NCBI GenBank assembly: GCA_963763215.1
Contig: CAVXNX010000017.1
Location: 329,376-393,375 of the forward strand
Direction: 5' to 3'
Origin: DASQZK01 sp963763215
Lineage (GTDB): Bacteria > Bacteroidota > Bacteroidia > Bacteroidales > GCA-2748055
DNA length: 64,000 nucleotides
Position numbers and translations under genes: made by a program. Each line of letters opens with the position of its first letter. The first letter of the stretch is position 1. Under the pieces are notes generated by a model. It did not search any database. It worked only from the letters and a program-made list of their open reading frames with translations, and was not told the DNA's origin. Of this stretch, positions 1 through 7,518 are shown piece by piece.

Positions 1-77
1 TCAATCCATTTGACAACCATATAGGAAGCATTCAGGGGATATACAATTATCAACCGGGATTGAATATTTTTGTTTGA

Positions 78-632
78 TTAACTTTCTTTTTCGACTTGCA
101 TAAAACTCAGCTCCAGGGGGGTTTTCCGGCCGAAGATTTTGACCATGACTTTGAGTTTCTTTTTTTCCTCATTGACCTCTTCGATGGTACCTGTAAAGCT
201 GTTAAAGGGGCCGTCGGTGACTTTGACGGTTTCGCCCACAAAGAAGGGAACATTGATTTCTTCGTCGTTCGCGGCTAGTTCGTCGACCTTGCCCAGGATG
301 CGGTTGACTTCGCTTTGACGTAACGGTGTAGCTTCATCCTCGTCACCTTTTGAACCCAAAAATCCGATGACGTTGGTGACATTTCTGAGCATATGGGGTA
401 TTTCTCCCACCAGGGCGGCTTCGATCAGCACATAGCCCGGAAAATAATTCCGTTCCTTGCTGATTTTCTTACCGTTGCGAATCTGGTAGACTTTCTCGGT
501 GGGAATCAGAACCTGAGAGATATAATCCTGAAGTCCCAGGCGGGCGACTTCACTTTCGATATATTCTTTCACTTTTTTTTCTTTCCCACCAATGGCCCGC
601 AGTACGTACCATTTCTTTTCAATCTCGCTCAT
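78..632 (-). CDS. nusG: Transcription termination/antitermination factor NusG
   Basis: NusG binds RNA polymerase and modulates elongation, Rho termination and transcription-translation coupling. The 184-residue protein has an N-terminal NGN domain (about residues 7-110, with the hallmark PGYVLIEA near residue 65) and a C-terminal KOW domain (about 130-180, GETVKVTDGPFNSFTG). This is the normal bacterial length and the reading frame is intact. It lies 13 bp downstream of secE on the same strand, the usual secE-nusG order; the ribosomal protein genes that normally follow would lie beyond the left edge. Start ATG at 632 gives MSEIEKKWYVLRA, which aligns with family N-termini. Confidence 0.97.
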   Translation of the reverse strand: MSEIEKKWYVLRAIGGKEKKVKEYIESEVARLGLQDYISQVLIPTEKVYQIRNGKKISKERNYFPGYVLIEAALVGEIPHMLRNVTNVIGFLGSKGDEDEATPLRQSEVNRILGKVDELAANDEEINVPFFVGETVKVTDGPFNSFTGTIEEVNEEKKKLKVMVKIFGRKTPLELSFMQVEKES

Positions 633-645
633 TTATTTCCCCCGA

Positions 646-840
646 TTAAAAGAAAGATTTATAAATAAGTCTGAGCACATTCTGAAAACTGATATCCATC
701 AGAAAGATGACCATGGCAATGATCACCGTTGCCACCATGACCACGATAGCGCTGTTCTGCAGCTCTTTCCAGGTTGGCCAGGTCACCTTATGGATCAGCT
801 CATTATAAGCTTCCTGAAGGTAAATCTTAATTTTTCTCAT
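646..840 (-). CDS. secE: Preprotein translocase subunit SecE
   Basis: SecE is the small membrane subunit that clamps SecY in the Sec translocon. The 64-residue single-span form has a cytoplasmic amphipathic stretch with the conserved VTWPTWKEL motif (about residues 18-26), followed by one hydrophobic membrane segment (about 32-50). The length matches the short bacterial SecE. The gene sits between tRNA-Trp and nusG and is probably cotranscribed with tuf. Size, motif and position together make the call firm. Confidence 0.95.
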   Translation of the reverse strand: MRKIKIYLQEAYNELIHKVTWPTWKELQNSAIVVMVATVIIAMVIFLMDISFQNVLRLIYKSFF

Positions 841-851
841 ACACCGTTAAT

Positions 852-927
852 TGGCACGGGAGGAGCGACTCGAACGCCCGACACCTGGTTTTGGAGACCA
901 GTGCTCTACCAACTGAGCTACACCCGT
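852..927 (-). tRNA. tRNA-Trp (CCA)
   Basis: A cloverleaf reads on the minus strand: D-arm GTAGCTCAGTTGGTAGAGC, anticodon loop with CCA, T-loop TTCGAGT, discriminator G and an encoded CCA end. The acceptor stem has one T-T mismatch. It lies between tuf and secE, a position seen in several bacterial phyla. The other tRNAs in this cluster do not encode CCA. Confidence 0.93.
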
Positions 928-990
928 GTTCGTCTTTTCCCAGGTAAACCGGTTCAGGCCGGCAAGGCCTGAACCAGCAGGTTCTGTTTA

Positions 991-2178
991 TTATTCAACA
1001 ATTTCGATGACCTGTCCGGCACCAACTGTCCGGCCGCCTTCACGGATCGCAAAACGCAGACCCTGGTTGATGGCCACAGGATAGATCAGGTTGACGGTGA
1101 TCGTTACGTTATCACCGGGCATCACCATTTCAGTTCCTTCCGGAAGCATGATTTCACCGGTGACGTCGAGGGTCCTGAGGTAAAACTGCGGACGGTAGTG
1201 ATTGTGGAACGGGGTATGACGACCGCCTTCTTCTTTCTTCAAAACGTAGATTTCAGCTTTGAAGACGGTATGAGGAGTGATTGAACCGGGTTTGCAGATT
1301 ACCATTCCCCTTTTGATTTCCTTCTTGTCAACACCACGAAGCAGCAGACCAACGTTGTCACCGGCTTCACCACGATCGAGGATTTTACGGAACATTTCAA
1401 CACCGGTGATGACGGTTTTCATTTTTTCAGCGCCAAGTCCGACGATTTCAACGTTATCGGAGGTATTGACCACACCGAGTTCAATCCTGCCGGTAGCTAC
1501 AGTGCCACGGCCAGTGATGGAGAACACGTCTTCAACGGGCATCAGGAACGGTTTTTCAATGTCGCGGGGAGGAATCGGGATGTAGGTGTCGACTGCATCC
1601 ATCAGTTCCATAACTTTTTCTTCCCATTGGGGTTCACCGTTGAGTGCACCGAGAGCCGAGCCGTGAATAACGGGAGCATTGTCGCCGTCAAATTCATAGA
1701 AATCAAGAAGTTCACGAACTTCCATTTCAACGAGTTCGAGCAGTTCGGGATCGTCAACAAGGTCAACTTTATTCAGAAATACAACGATTTTCGGAACGTT
1801 TACCTGACGGGCAAGCAGGATATGCTCGCGGGTCTGGGGCATGGGACCATCAGTACCGGCAACAACAAGAATAGCGCCGTCCATCTGGGCAGCACCCGTA
1901 ACCATGTTCTTCACGTAGTCGGCGTGACCGGGGCAGTCAACATGAGCATAGTGGCGGTTGGCTGTCTGATATTCTACGTGAGCCGTATTGATAGTAATCC
2001 CTCTTTCTTTTTCTTCCGGAGCATTGTCAATGGAATCGAAGCTTCTGATTTCCGACAAACCTTTTTTTGCCAGAACCTGGGTAATCGCAGCTGTCAGTGT
2101 GGTTTTACCATGGTCAACGTGGCCAATGGTACCAATGTTAACATGAGGTTTAGACCTATCAAATTTTTCTTTAGCCAT
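991..2178 (-). CDS. tuf: Elongation factor Tu
   Basis: EF-Tu is the GTPase that delivers aminoacyl-tRNA to the ribosome. The 395-residue protein is intact. The G1 P-loop GHVDHGKT is at residues 19-26, the G2 region follows with RGITINTAHVEY, G3 is DCPGHADYV near 81, and G4 is NKVD near 136. Domain II (GRGTVATGRIE) and domain III (GGRHTPFHNHYRPQFY) follow. The C-terminus ends normally. The gene is preceded by four tRNA genes and followed by tRNA-Trp, secE and nusG, all on the minus strand, so tRNA and translation-factor production are probably linked. Confidence 0.98.
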   Translation of the reverse strand: MAKEKFDRSKPHVNIGTIGHVDHGKTTLTAAITQVLAKKGLSEIRSFDSIDNAPEEKERGITINTAHVEYQTANRHYAHVDCPGHADYVKNMVTGAAQMDGAILVVAGTDGPMPQTREHILLARQVNVPKIVVFLNKVDLVDDPELLELVEMEVRELLDFYEFDGDNAPVIHGSALGALNGEPQWEEKVMELMDAVDTYIPIPPRDIEKPFLMPVEDVFSITGRGTVATGRIELGVVNTSDNVEIVGLGAEKMKTVITGVEMFRKILDRGEAGDNVGLLLRGVDKKEIKRGMVICKPGSITPHTVFKAEIYVLKKEEGGRHTPFHNHYRPQFYLRTLDVTGEIMLPEGTEMVMPGDNVTITVNLIYPVAINQGLRFAIREGGRTVGAGQVIEIVE

Positions 2179-2244
2179 AACTCAAATATTAATTAATAGA
2201 TTTGTATTAAACATTATTTTTACGTCTCATTATTGCTCCTATTG

Positions 2245-2316
2245 AGCCGATGAGGGGAATTGAACCCCTGACCTCTTCCTTACCAAGGAAACGCTCTACC
2301 CCTGAGCTACATCGGC
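2245..2316 (-). tRNA. tRNA-Thr (GGT)
   Basis: The acceptor stem is GCCGATG/CATCGGC, the T-arm is AGGGGTTCAATTCCCCT, and the anticodon stem-loop presents GGT. No CCA is encoded. It is the tRNA nearest tuf and the last of the Thr-Tyr-Gly-Thr series in transcription order. Confidence 0.93.
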
Positions 2317-2412
2317 CGGTATTTTCACCGGAGCCGGCAGGACAGAGCCTGGCGGGCCGGTTGTACCATAGCGGGATAAATGCCGGCTTTACCGGTTGCA
2401 TCCCTGAAAACA

Positions 2413-2507
2413 TTTAAAGAACCAGAGCGGGAAACGAGGCTCGAATACTGACGATTTCTGTCAGCATCCTGACTTCCGAAGGAACGTCAGGACTCGCGAC
2501 CCAACCC
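2413..2507 (-). repeat. tRNA-Gly 3'-end duplicate interrupted by a hairpin insert
   Basis: Positions 2413-2445 are an exact 33-bp copy of 2514-2546, the 3' end of tRNA-Gly with its flank. The tRNA-like sequence resumes at 2492 (ACTCGCGACCCAACC). Between them, at 2446-2491, are about 46 bp forming two hairpins: CTGAC/GTCAG at 2448-2464 and TCCTGAC/GTCAGGA at 2467-2492 with an inner TTCC/GGAA. The 5' half of the tRNA is absent, so this copy cannot make a functional tRNA. Confidence 0.8.
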
Positions 2508-2526
2508 ATTTTTTTTAAAGAACCAG

Positions 2527-2599
2527 AGCGGGAAACGAGGCTCGAACTCGCGACCCCAACCTTGGAAGGGTTGTGCTCTACCAACTGAGCTATTCCCGC
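2527..2599 (-). tRNA. tRNA-Gly (TCC)
   Basis: The acceptor stem is GCGGGAA/TTCCCGC with discriminator T, and the D-arm is TAGCTCAGTTGGTAGAGC. The anticodon loop CTTCCAA presents TCC and the T-loop reads TTCGAGC. No CCA is encoded. A broken copy of its 3' end lies immediately downstream in transcription order. Confidence 0.93.
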
Positions 2600-2692
2600 T
2601 TATTTCGAATGAACACTGTCCCTTCGCGCCTGTCAATTTTAAAACACATCAAGTGTGAAAATGGGTCCTAATTTCCCAGATTCACACTCTCG

Positions 2693-2774
2693 TGGGGAGA
2701 GGAGGATTCGAACCTCCGAAGGCTACGCCAACAGATTTACAGTCTGCCCCAGTTGACCGCTTTGGTATCTCCCC
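2693..2774 (-). tRNA. tRNA-Tyr (GTA)
   Basis: This is a class II tRNA of about 82 nt with a long variable arm (GGCGTAGCC stretch). The acceptor stem is GGGGAGA/TCTCCCC and the anticodon loop (ACTGTAAAT) presents GTA. The T-arm is GGAGGTTCGAATCCTCC and no CCA is encoded. Confidence 0.93.
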
Positions 2775-2810
2775 GTTATTCTGATATCTTCCTGATAATT
2801 CAAAAGATTG

Positions 2811-2818
2811 CAAAGTTA
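2811..2818 (-). promoter_or_regulatory. Possible -7 element ahead of tRNA-Tyr
   Basis: On the minus strand this reads TAACTTTG, a match to the Bacteroidota -7 consensus TAnnTTTG, about 37 bp upstream of tRNA-Tyr. No matching -33 TTTG was found at the usual spacing, so this is only a weak internal promoter candidate. The surrounding spacer (2775-3029) holds no gene that I can see. Confidence 0.3.
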
Positions 2819-3029
2819 CAGAATTAATTTCAATATATTAAGAACCTGTTGCATTTTTTATTTCAATTTCCCGTCATTTAAGCGTTCCTGACGGCGGGTT
2901 CCCGGCAGGTGAACACCCGAACCGGGAATTTATGCCAGCCGAGTGCCCCATCACGGGACGGGATTTTCAGGGCAAAATACGGGCCCTCAATAGGATCGGA
3001 AATGGAAGAACGATTAGTCTGCTCACGGG

Positions 3030-3103
3030 AGCCGATGGAGGGATTCGAACCCACGACCTGCTGATTACAAATCAGCTGCTCTGGCCAGCTGAGCTACATC
3101 GGC
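3030..3103 (-). tRNA. tRNA-Thr (TGT)
   Basis: The acceptor stem is GCCGATG/CATCGGC. The anticodon loop ATTTGTAAT presents TGT and the T-loop is TTCGAAT. It is the first gene of the Thr-Tyr-Gly-Thr-tuf transcription unit, starting about 44 bp after the -7 element at 3147-3154. Confidence 0.93.
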
Positions 3104-3146
3104 TTTAAGAGAACAACCGGGGGATTTACCCCCGGAAAACGGTTTG

Positions 3147-3178
3147 CAAATGTATAAATATTTTAATGATATCACAAA
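3147..3178 (-). promoter_or_regulatory. Bacteroidota-type promoter of the tRNA-tuf operon
   Basis: On the minus strand, TTTG (3175-3178) and TACATTTG (3147-3154) are separated by exactly 20 bp, matching the -33/-7 consensus of the Bacteroidota primary sigma factor. It sits directly upstream of tRNA-Thr(TGT) and downstream of hpf, so it should drive the tRNA-tuf-secE-nusG unit. Confidence 0.82.
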
Positions 3179-3202
3179 ATAATCATTCAAATTTTTCCCG
3201 GG

Positions 3203-3502
3203 TCACACACGCCTCACTTTTCCTTTGTGTTTCTGCAGTTGACGGCGAAGAGCCTCGATGGCATTGTCGGTCGATTCCTCGAACGAATCACTCTGTTTCT
3301 TGGCGAAAATCGGGTTGCCCGGAATCTCAAGCCTGATCTCACTGACCTTATTCTCATTGTCGTCCACATTCTCCAGACGCAGAAAGACCTCCGCACTAAT
3401 GATCTCGTCGTAAAATAACAGCAACTTTTTCAGCCTGGAGTTGATAAAGTCGAGCAGTTTCTGATCTGCATCGAAATGAATTGAATGAATTTTGATATTC
3501 AT
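3203..3502 (-). CDS. hpf: Ribosome hibernation promoting factor, short form
   Basis: HPF/RaiA proteins bind the 30S subunit in stationary phase and inactivate or dimerise ribosomes. The 99-residue protein covers the single S30AE domain (MNIKIHSIHFDADQKLLDFI at the N-terminus, then the LRLENVDDNENKVSEIRLEIPGN region). The C-terminal dimerisation domain of long HPF is absent, so this is the short form. The frame is intact. It lies 15 bp downstream of a tyrosine recombinase gene on the same strand, an arrangement common in Bacteroidota. Confidence 0.88.
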   Translation of the reverse strand: MNIKIHSIHFDADQKLLDFINSRLKKLLLFYDEIISAEVFLRLENVDDNENKVSEIRLEIPGNPIFAKKQSDSFEESTDNAIEALRRQLQKHKGKVRRV

Positions 3503-3517
3503 AGCATCCTCCTTTTC

Positions 3518-4403
3518 TTAATTGGCCCTGGGATGGGCCTTGTTATAAACTTCTTTTAGCTTTTCAAAACTGTTATGGGTGTAAACCTGGGTGGCCCCCA
3601 GGTTGGCGTGGCCCAACAATTCCTTGATCGCATTGAGGTCGGCACCTTTGTTGAGCAGGTGCGTGGCAAATGTATGCCGGAGTACGTGGGGGCTTTTCTT
3701 TTCGAGTGTGGTGATCAGACGCAGGAAACGGTTGACAACCCGGTAGACAAAATTCGGGTACAGGGGTAATCCTGAATCGGTCAGAAAAAGTGAATCTTCA
3801 GCAGAGGCGGGGAATCGTTGTTCTCTCTTTTCAGTGTATTCGTTCATAAGCTTTGCCAGATCATCGCCAAACGGAATGATTCTCTCCTTGTTTCGTTTAC
3901 CCAGAACTTTCAGACGGCGGGCAGTGAGATCGGCCGAATCGACCTTCAACCCGATGAGCTCACTTCGCCGGATCCCCGTCTGATAAAGCAATTCAATGAT
4001 CAGCCGGTCCCTGAGGCCACCAAAATCCGTGCTGAAATCGTACGTGTCGAGAAAATCGTTGAGATTCTCCTCTTCAATGAACAACGGGATCCGTTTGCTC
4101 ATTTTTGGCTTTAACACCTTATCCAGAGGATTTGTTTTGAGATGTCCCTCCCGGATGAGAAACCGGGAATAGGAACGGAGCGTGGAAAGTTTGCGGTGAA
4201 TGGAACGGGGGGAAATGTGGCTCTTCCAGCATCGATACGACCCAAAGACGGATGAGCCCCGAATCAAATTCCGAATCCCCTGCGCCTGTCTTCCCGCAAA
4301 AGATCCGGAACTGATTTAAATCATTGTCGTACGACTTGACTGTATGATCAGAGTAGCGCTTCTCGAAACGCAGATACGATACAAATTCTTCCTTATACAA
4401 CAT
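3518..4403 (-). CDS. xerC: Tyrosine recombinase, XerC/XerD-like (one frameshift)
   Basis: Xer-type recombinases resolve chromosome dimers at dif. The N-terminal SAM-like core-binding domain (MLYKEEFVSYLRFEKRYSDH) is in one frame and the rest in another, with the shift near 4223. The C-terminal catalytic domain carries the full set of residues: Arg in TGIRRSE, Lys in KVLGKRNKER, HVLRH, His in LLGHANLG and the nucleophilic Tyr in QVYTH. The merged length is about 295 residues, normal for Xer. The setting between rpsU and hpf suggests the housekeeping recombinase and not an integron or phage integrase. XerC versus XerD cannot be decided here. Confidence 0.85.
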
Positions 4404-4465
4404 AGGCAGGAAACGATCCTTTAGTAAAAAAATTCCTGCTTCCCCTGTATAGAGGCATTAAGACA

Positions 4466-4657
4466 CTACTCTTCTTCCTGCTGCATTTTCTGAATGTAGA
4501 CGGCATGAAGCTTCTGCTGCCTTTTGGTCACAGAAGGTTTCGTGTAGGCCTGACGGTTCCTGAGTTCTTTGACCACGCCCGTCTTTTCGAATTTACGTTT
4601 GAATTTCTTTAAGGCTCTCTCGATGTTCTCACCTTCTTTAATAGGAATAACGATCAT
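4466..4657 (-). CDS. rpsU: 30S ribosomal protein S21
   Basis: S21 is a small basic 30S protein needed for initiation. With the internal ATG at 4657 it is 63 residues long (MIVIPIKEGENIERALKKFK), matching the family. An upstream ATG would add ten residues that do not fit the family and would overlap the promoter. Conserved features are ERALKKFKRKFEKTGV and the basic C-terminus. It heads the rpsU-recombinase-hpf group on the minus strand. Confidence 0.95.
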   Translation of the reverse strand: MIVIPIKEGENIERALKKFKRKFEKTGVVKELRNRQAYTKPSVTKRQQKLHAVYIQKMQQEEE

Positions 4658-4684
4658 AATCTTACTTCTGGTTTTTGTGAGCCG

Positions 4685-4716
4685 CAAATTTATAAATTCG
4701 TCGTTTCTTAATCAAC
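4685..4716 (-). promoter_or_regulatory. Probable promoter of rpsU
   Basis: On the minus strand, GTTG (4713-4716), then 20 bp, then TAAATTTG (4685-4692). The -7 box matches TAnnTTTG fully and the -33 box has one mismatch. The -7 box lies 27 bp upstream of the chosen S21 start, which supports that start over the longer one. Confidence 0.6.
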
Positions 4717-4872
4717 TATTTGATCAAAAAATTTTCAATGCCTCCAGCGCTCCGGAGAATGAGTAATGAATGCCTGTAAAACAGAGAGTTACAATTTTAT
4801 CTCAGCACATCCGCAAGACTTACAAGTTAGTAAATAGCGGCCACATAGCCTATTTATTTTTGAAAAAAGACA

Positions 4873-5784
4873 TTATTTATCGAGATATGGTCTGATCTGG
4901 CTGAAAATCGAATCCGGAATGACATCATATTTCAGGAGATCATCCGGTCTCACGGGCTCTTTCGAGAAATCCCGGAACGCCAGGATGGACCTGACCATGG
5001 CCCTGTCGAGGTAAGGATGCCGGAGAAGTGCCTTAAAATCCGCACTGTTCAGCGACAGTTTATGCAGTCCGGCGGTATCGGCCCGAAAATGCCCGGCATT
5101 GGCCGTGACCAGTGAATCGGAGAGGCCATAGACCTCGACGAGCTGATCCGGTGAGGCAAAACCTCCCAGCAACTCCCGGTAATGGATGATCCGCGCCGCC
5201 AGGATCTCCCCTATTCCCCGGATCCGTATGAAATCCTCCGCCCCGGCCGAATTGATCTCAATGCAGAAGGCTTCGTCGGTCGCGGTCCTGCCGGTGTTCC
5301 GGTTAACGGGCTTATCAGGAGCCCGGACCGGGGGGATGCGAACGAAAGGCTCCAGGCTGGAAAACACCGCAGAGTCCAGCCCGTAGATCTTCGCCAGATC
5401 GCTTGCTGTATGGAACCTTCCCCCGGCTTCCCGGTATTTCATCACATTCCGGACGACAAAATCGCGGAGACCCATCTGCGCCAGCTCGTCCTCCGTCACG
5501 GTATTGGGATCGAACACCGCCGGCCGGAGAATCCGCTGTTCAGGCTGCCGGGCCGTTTTCGGCTCTCTGCTCCGCTTTTCGGGCGGAACGTCCTCCTGCA
5601 AACCGGCAATAAAATCCTCCACCTCGCGAATGTACTCCCCGGGAACCTCAACCGGCCTGCGAGAGGGAATACATTGCTGACGAAGGATGAGAGTCAGAAA
5701 TATCAGGGCCGAAAGAAGGAGCATCACCCGCGACTCCGACCGTCCAAAGGTGAAATATTCCCGTAAAAAACGTTTCATACCCAA
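4873..5784 (-). CDS. Helix-hairpin-helix (ComEA-like) membrane-anchored protein
   Basis: This 303-residue protein has one N-terminal membrane segment (about residues 19-36, VMLLLSALIFLTLIL) and three ComEA-type helix-hairpin-helix units. They start near residue 92 (FDPNTVTEDELAQMGL), 180 (IEINSAGAEDFIRIRGIGEI) and 250 (LSLNSADFKALLRHPY). ComEA-type HhH domains bind DNA non-specifically. The membrane anchor suggests a periplasm-facing DNA-binding role, possibly in DNA uptake, but this family is also widespread in Bacteroidota with no proven function. Start at M1 or M3 is equally plausible. The frame is intact. Confidence 0.75.
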   Translation of the reverse strand: MGMKRFLREYFTFGRSESRVMLLLSALIFLTLILRQQCIPSRRPVEVPGEYIREVEDFIAGLQEDVPPEKRSREPKTARQPEQRILRPAVFDPNTVTEDELAQMGLRDFVVRNVMKYREAGGRFHTASDLAKIYGLDSAVFSSLEPFVRIPPVRAPDKPVNRNTGRTATDEAFCIEINSAGAEDFIRIRGIGEILAARIIHYRELLGGFASPDQLVEVYGLSDSLVTANAGHFRADTAGLHKLSLNSADFKALLRHPYLDRAMVRSILAFRDFSKEPVRPDDLLKYDVIPDSIFSQIRPYLDK

Positions 5785-5852
5785 AGATAGGGCGCCTCAC
5801 TGCACTATTATTTCAGTGATTGAAAAAGATTCACCGGTCTGAATGCCACTCT

Positions 5853-7271
5853 TCAGGATTGGCCCCGGGGTTCCTGCACGGCAGGCTGCACCTGTTCCGC
5901 AGGCGGCATCTCCTTCTTCTCCTGTTTTGCCCTGAAGGCATTCAGGATGCCGTAGGCAAAGACGACGGCAATGGCGATGGGAGCGATGAACCGGACGATA
6001 AACATAAAGGCGGGAATATACTTCGCTTTCAGGGTTCCATGGTTGGAGAGCTCCTCCCGGGTCTTTTTTGAACCGTAGAACCAACCGATGAACAGGACGA
6101 TGAAAAGTCCACCCACTGGAAGAAGGATATTCGCGGTGGTGAAATTCAGGAAACCAAACAACCCCGCGAAGAACACGCTCAGTATCCCGAGCACCGAAAC
6201 CAGAGCGGTGGCATAGATGGTGGCGCGGCGGCGGATCATCCCGAGTTCTTCGGTGAAATAGGCGACGATGACTTCCAGAACCGAGATGGTGGATGTCAGT
6301 GCCGCCACAGCCAGGAGAATAAAAAAAAGCGTCGAAAAAATCCCCCCGCCGGGCATATTGATCAGGATGTTGGGAAGGGTGATGAACACCAGCCCTTCAT
6401 CGGTGAACTGGCTGACCTGGAGATGTTCCACATCGGCAAAGGCATAAATGGCTGGAAAGATGGCCATTCCTGCCAGGACGGCCACGAACGTATCGGCTCC
6501 CGCCACGGAAATGGCCGTACTGCCCAGGTTATCGTTATTCTTGATGTAGGAGCCATACGTGATGAGGGTTCCCATCCCAATCGACAGGGAGAAAAAAGCC
6601 TGTCCCAGAGCTTCCAGGATCACCTCCGGCGTGATTTTGGAAAAATCGGGATTGAACAGGAAATGAAGGCCCTTGGACGACCCTTCAAAGGTCAGGACAT
6701 AAAAGGCCATCCCGATCAGCATTACAAAAAGCATCGGCATGAGGATCTTGGTGTATCTCTCGATCCCGTTTTTTATACCCGCAATCACGATCCAGCCAGT
6801 GAAGCCCATGAAAATGACAAACCACAGGACCGGCCGCACGGAGTCGTGCCGGAAGCTTGAAAACATCTCTTTGAGCTGGGTGGTGCTCTTGCCGATCAGG
6901 TTACCGGTCAGCGACTGGTAGATGTATTCGAGGGTCCAGCCGGCGACCACAGTGTAAAAAGCCAGGATCATAAAGGCGGCGACGACTCCCATAAGACCGA
7001 TGAGGTACCAGGGTTTGCGGGGGGCCAGCAAACGGAAGGAGCCGTAAGGATTGCGCCGTGCTGAGCGTCCGATCACAAATTCCGACATCATCACGGGCAC
7101 ACCGATGACGATGACACAAATCAGGTAGACAAAAAGAAAGGCCGCACCTCCGTTTTCACCCGTAACATAAGGGAACCGCCATATATTGCCCAATCCGATG
7201 GCCGATCCCGCCGCAGCGGCAATCACACCAAACTTGTTTGTGAAACTGTCACGGGGTGAAGAAGTATCCAT
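5853..7271 (-). CDS. Sodium-dependent transporter, NSS/SNF family
   Basis: Members couple sodium influx to uptake of amino acids or related amines. The 472-residue protein has about eleven hydrophobic spans. The N-terminus carries the family signature AAAGSAIGLGNIWRFPYVTG (residues 18-37), which forms the unwound TM1 substrate and sodium site. The segment SIGMGTLITYGSYIK near TM6 is also typical of bacterial NSS proteins. Length and topology match the LeuT-like/MhsT group. The substrate cannot be assigned. The gene stands alone between the HhH gene and the aldolase. Confidence 0.9.
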   Translation of the reverse strand: MDTSSPRDSFTNKFGVIAAAAGSAIGLGNIWRFPYVTGENGGAAFLFVYLICVIVIGVPVMMSEFVIGRSARRNPYGSFRLLAPRKPWYLIGLMGVVAAFMILAFYTVVAGWTLEYIYQSLTGNLIGKSTTQLKEMFSSFRHDSVRPVLWFVIFMGFTGWIVIAGIKNGIERYTKILMPMLFVMLIGMAFYVLTFEGSSKGLHFLFNPDFSKITPEVILEALGQAFFSLSIGMGTLITYGSYIKNNDNLGSTAISVAGADTFVAVLAGMAIFPAIYAFADVEHLQVSQFTDEGLVFITLPNILINMPGGGIFSTLFFILLAVAALTSTISVLEVIVAYFTEELGMIRRRATIYATALVSVLGILSVFFAGLFGFLNFTTANILLPVGGLFIVLFIGWFYGSKKTREELSNHGTLKAKYIPAFMFIVRFIAPIAIAVVFAYGILNAFRAKQEKKEMPPAEQVQPAVQEPRGQS

Positions 7272-7441
7272 TGCTGATCCGGTTTATAAAAAAAACAATA
7301 ATAGTAATTCTCCTTTGATAGATTAATCGGGATATTGAAAAAACTTTTCATTTTGCTCCAATGGCCCTTCGGCTGGGCCCAGGGACCGCTAACAAAAAGA
7401 ACTTAACACGTGTGATAAAAAAAACTCCCCGGGGAACGATA

Positions 7442-7491
7442 AAGGGCTGTCGCCAGATGGTGGTCCTTAAACCACACCCGGGACAGCCCTT
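7442..7491 (-). terminator. Hairpin terminator downstream of the aldolase gene
   Basis: A perfect 10-bp stem AAGGGCTGTC/GACAGCCCTT (7442-7451 and 7482-7491) encloses a second small stem GTGGT/ACCAC. It starts 28 bp beyond the aldolase stop. On the minus strand a CCCCGGGG element and a T8 run follow at 7418-7435. The remainder of 7272-7518 shows no gene. Confidence 0.6.
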
Positions 7492-7518
7492 CTGTCAGGG
7501 ACGTTGACCGGCCTGTTT

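Noticed and set aside
1..77. Inverted repeat TCAATCC/GGATTGA downstream of nusG as a terminator
   Set aside because: The stem is only 7 bp with a loop of about 50 nt and the operon normally continues into ribosomal protein genes.
2207..2413. 68-codon frame on the minus strand over tRNA-Thr(GGT)
   Set aside because: It runs through a tRNA gene and has no coding features.
2413..2507. A second functional tRNA-Gly
   Set aside because: Only the 3' half is present and the T-arm is interrupted by about 46 bp.
3518..4403. Integrase of a mobile island next to tRNA genes
   Set aside because: The neighbours (rpsU, hpf) and the Xer-like motifs fit the housekeeping recombinase; no attachment duplication or cargo is seen, apart from the unrelated tRNA-Gly scar about 1.1 kb away.
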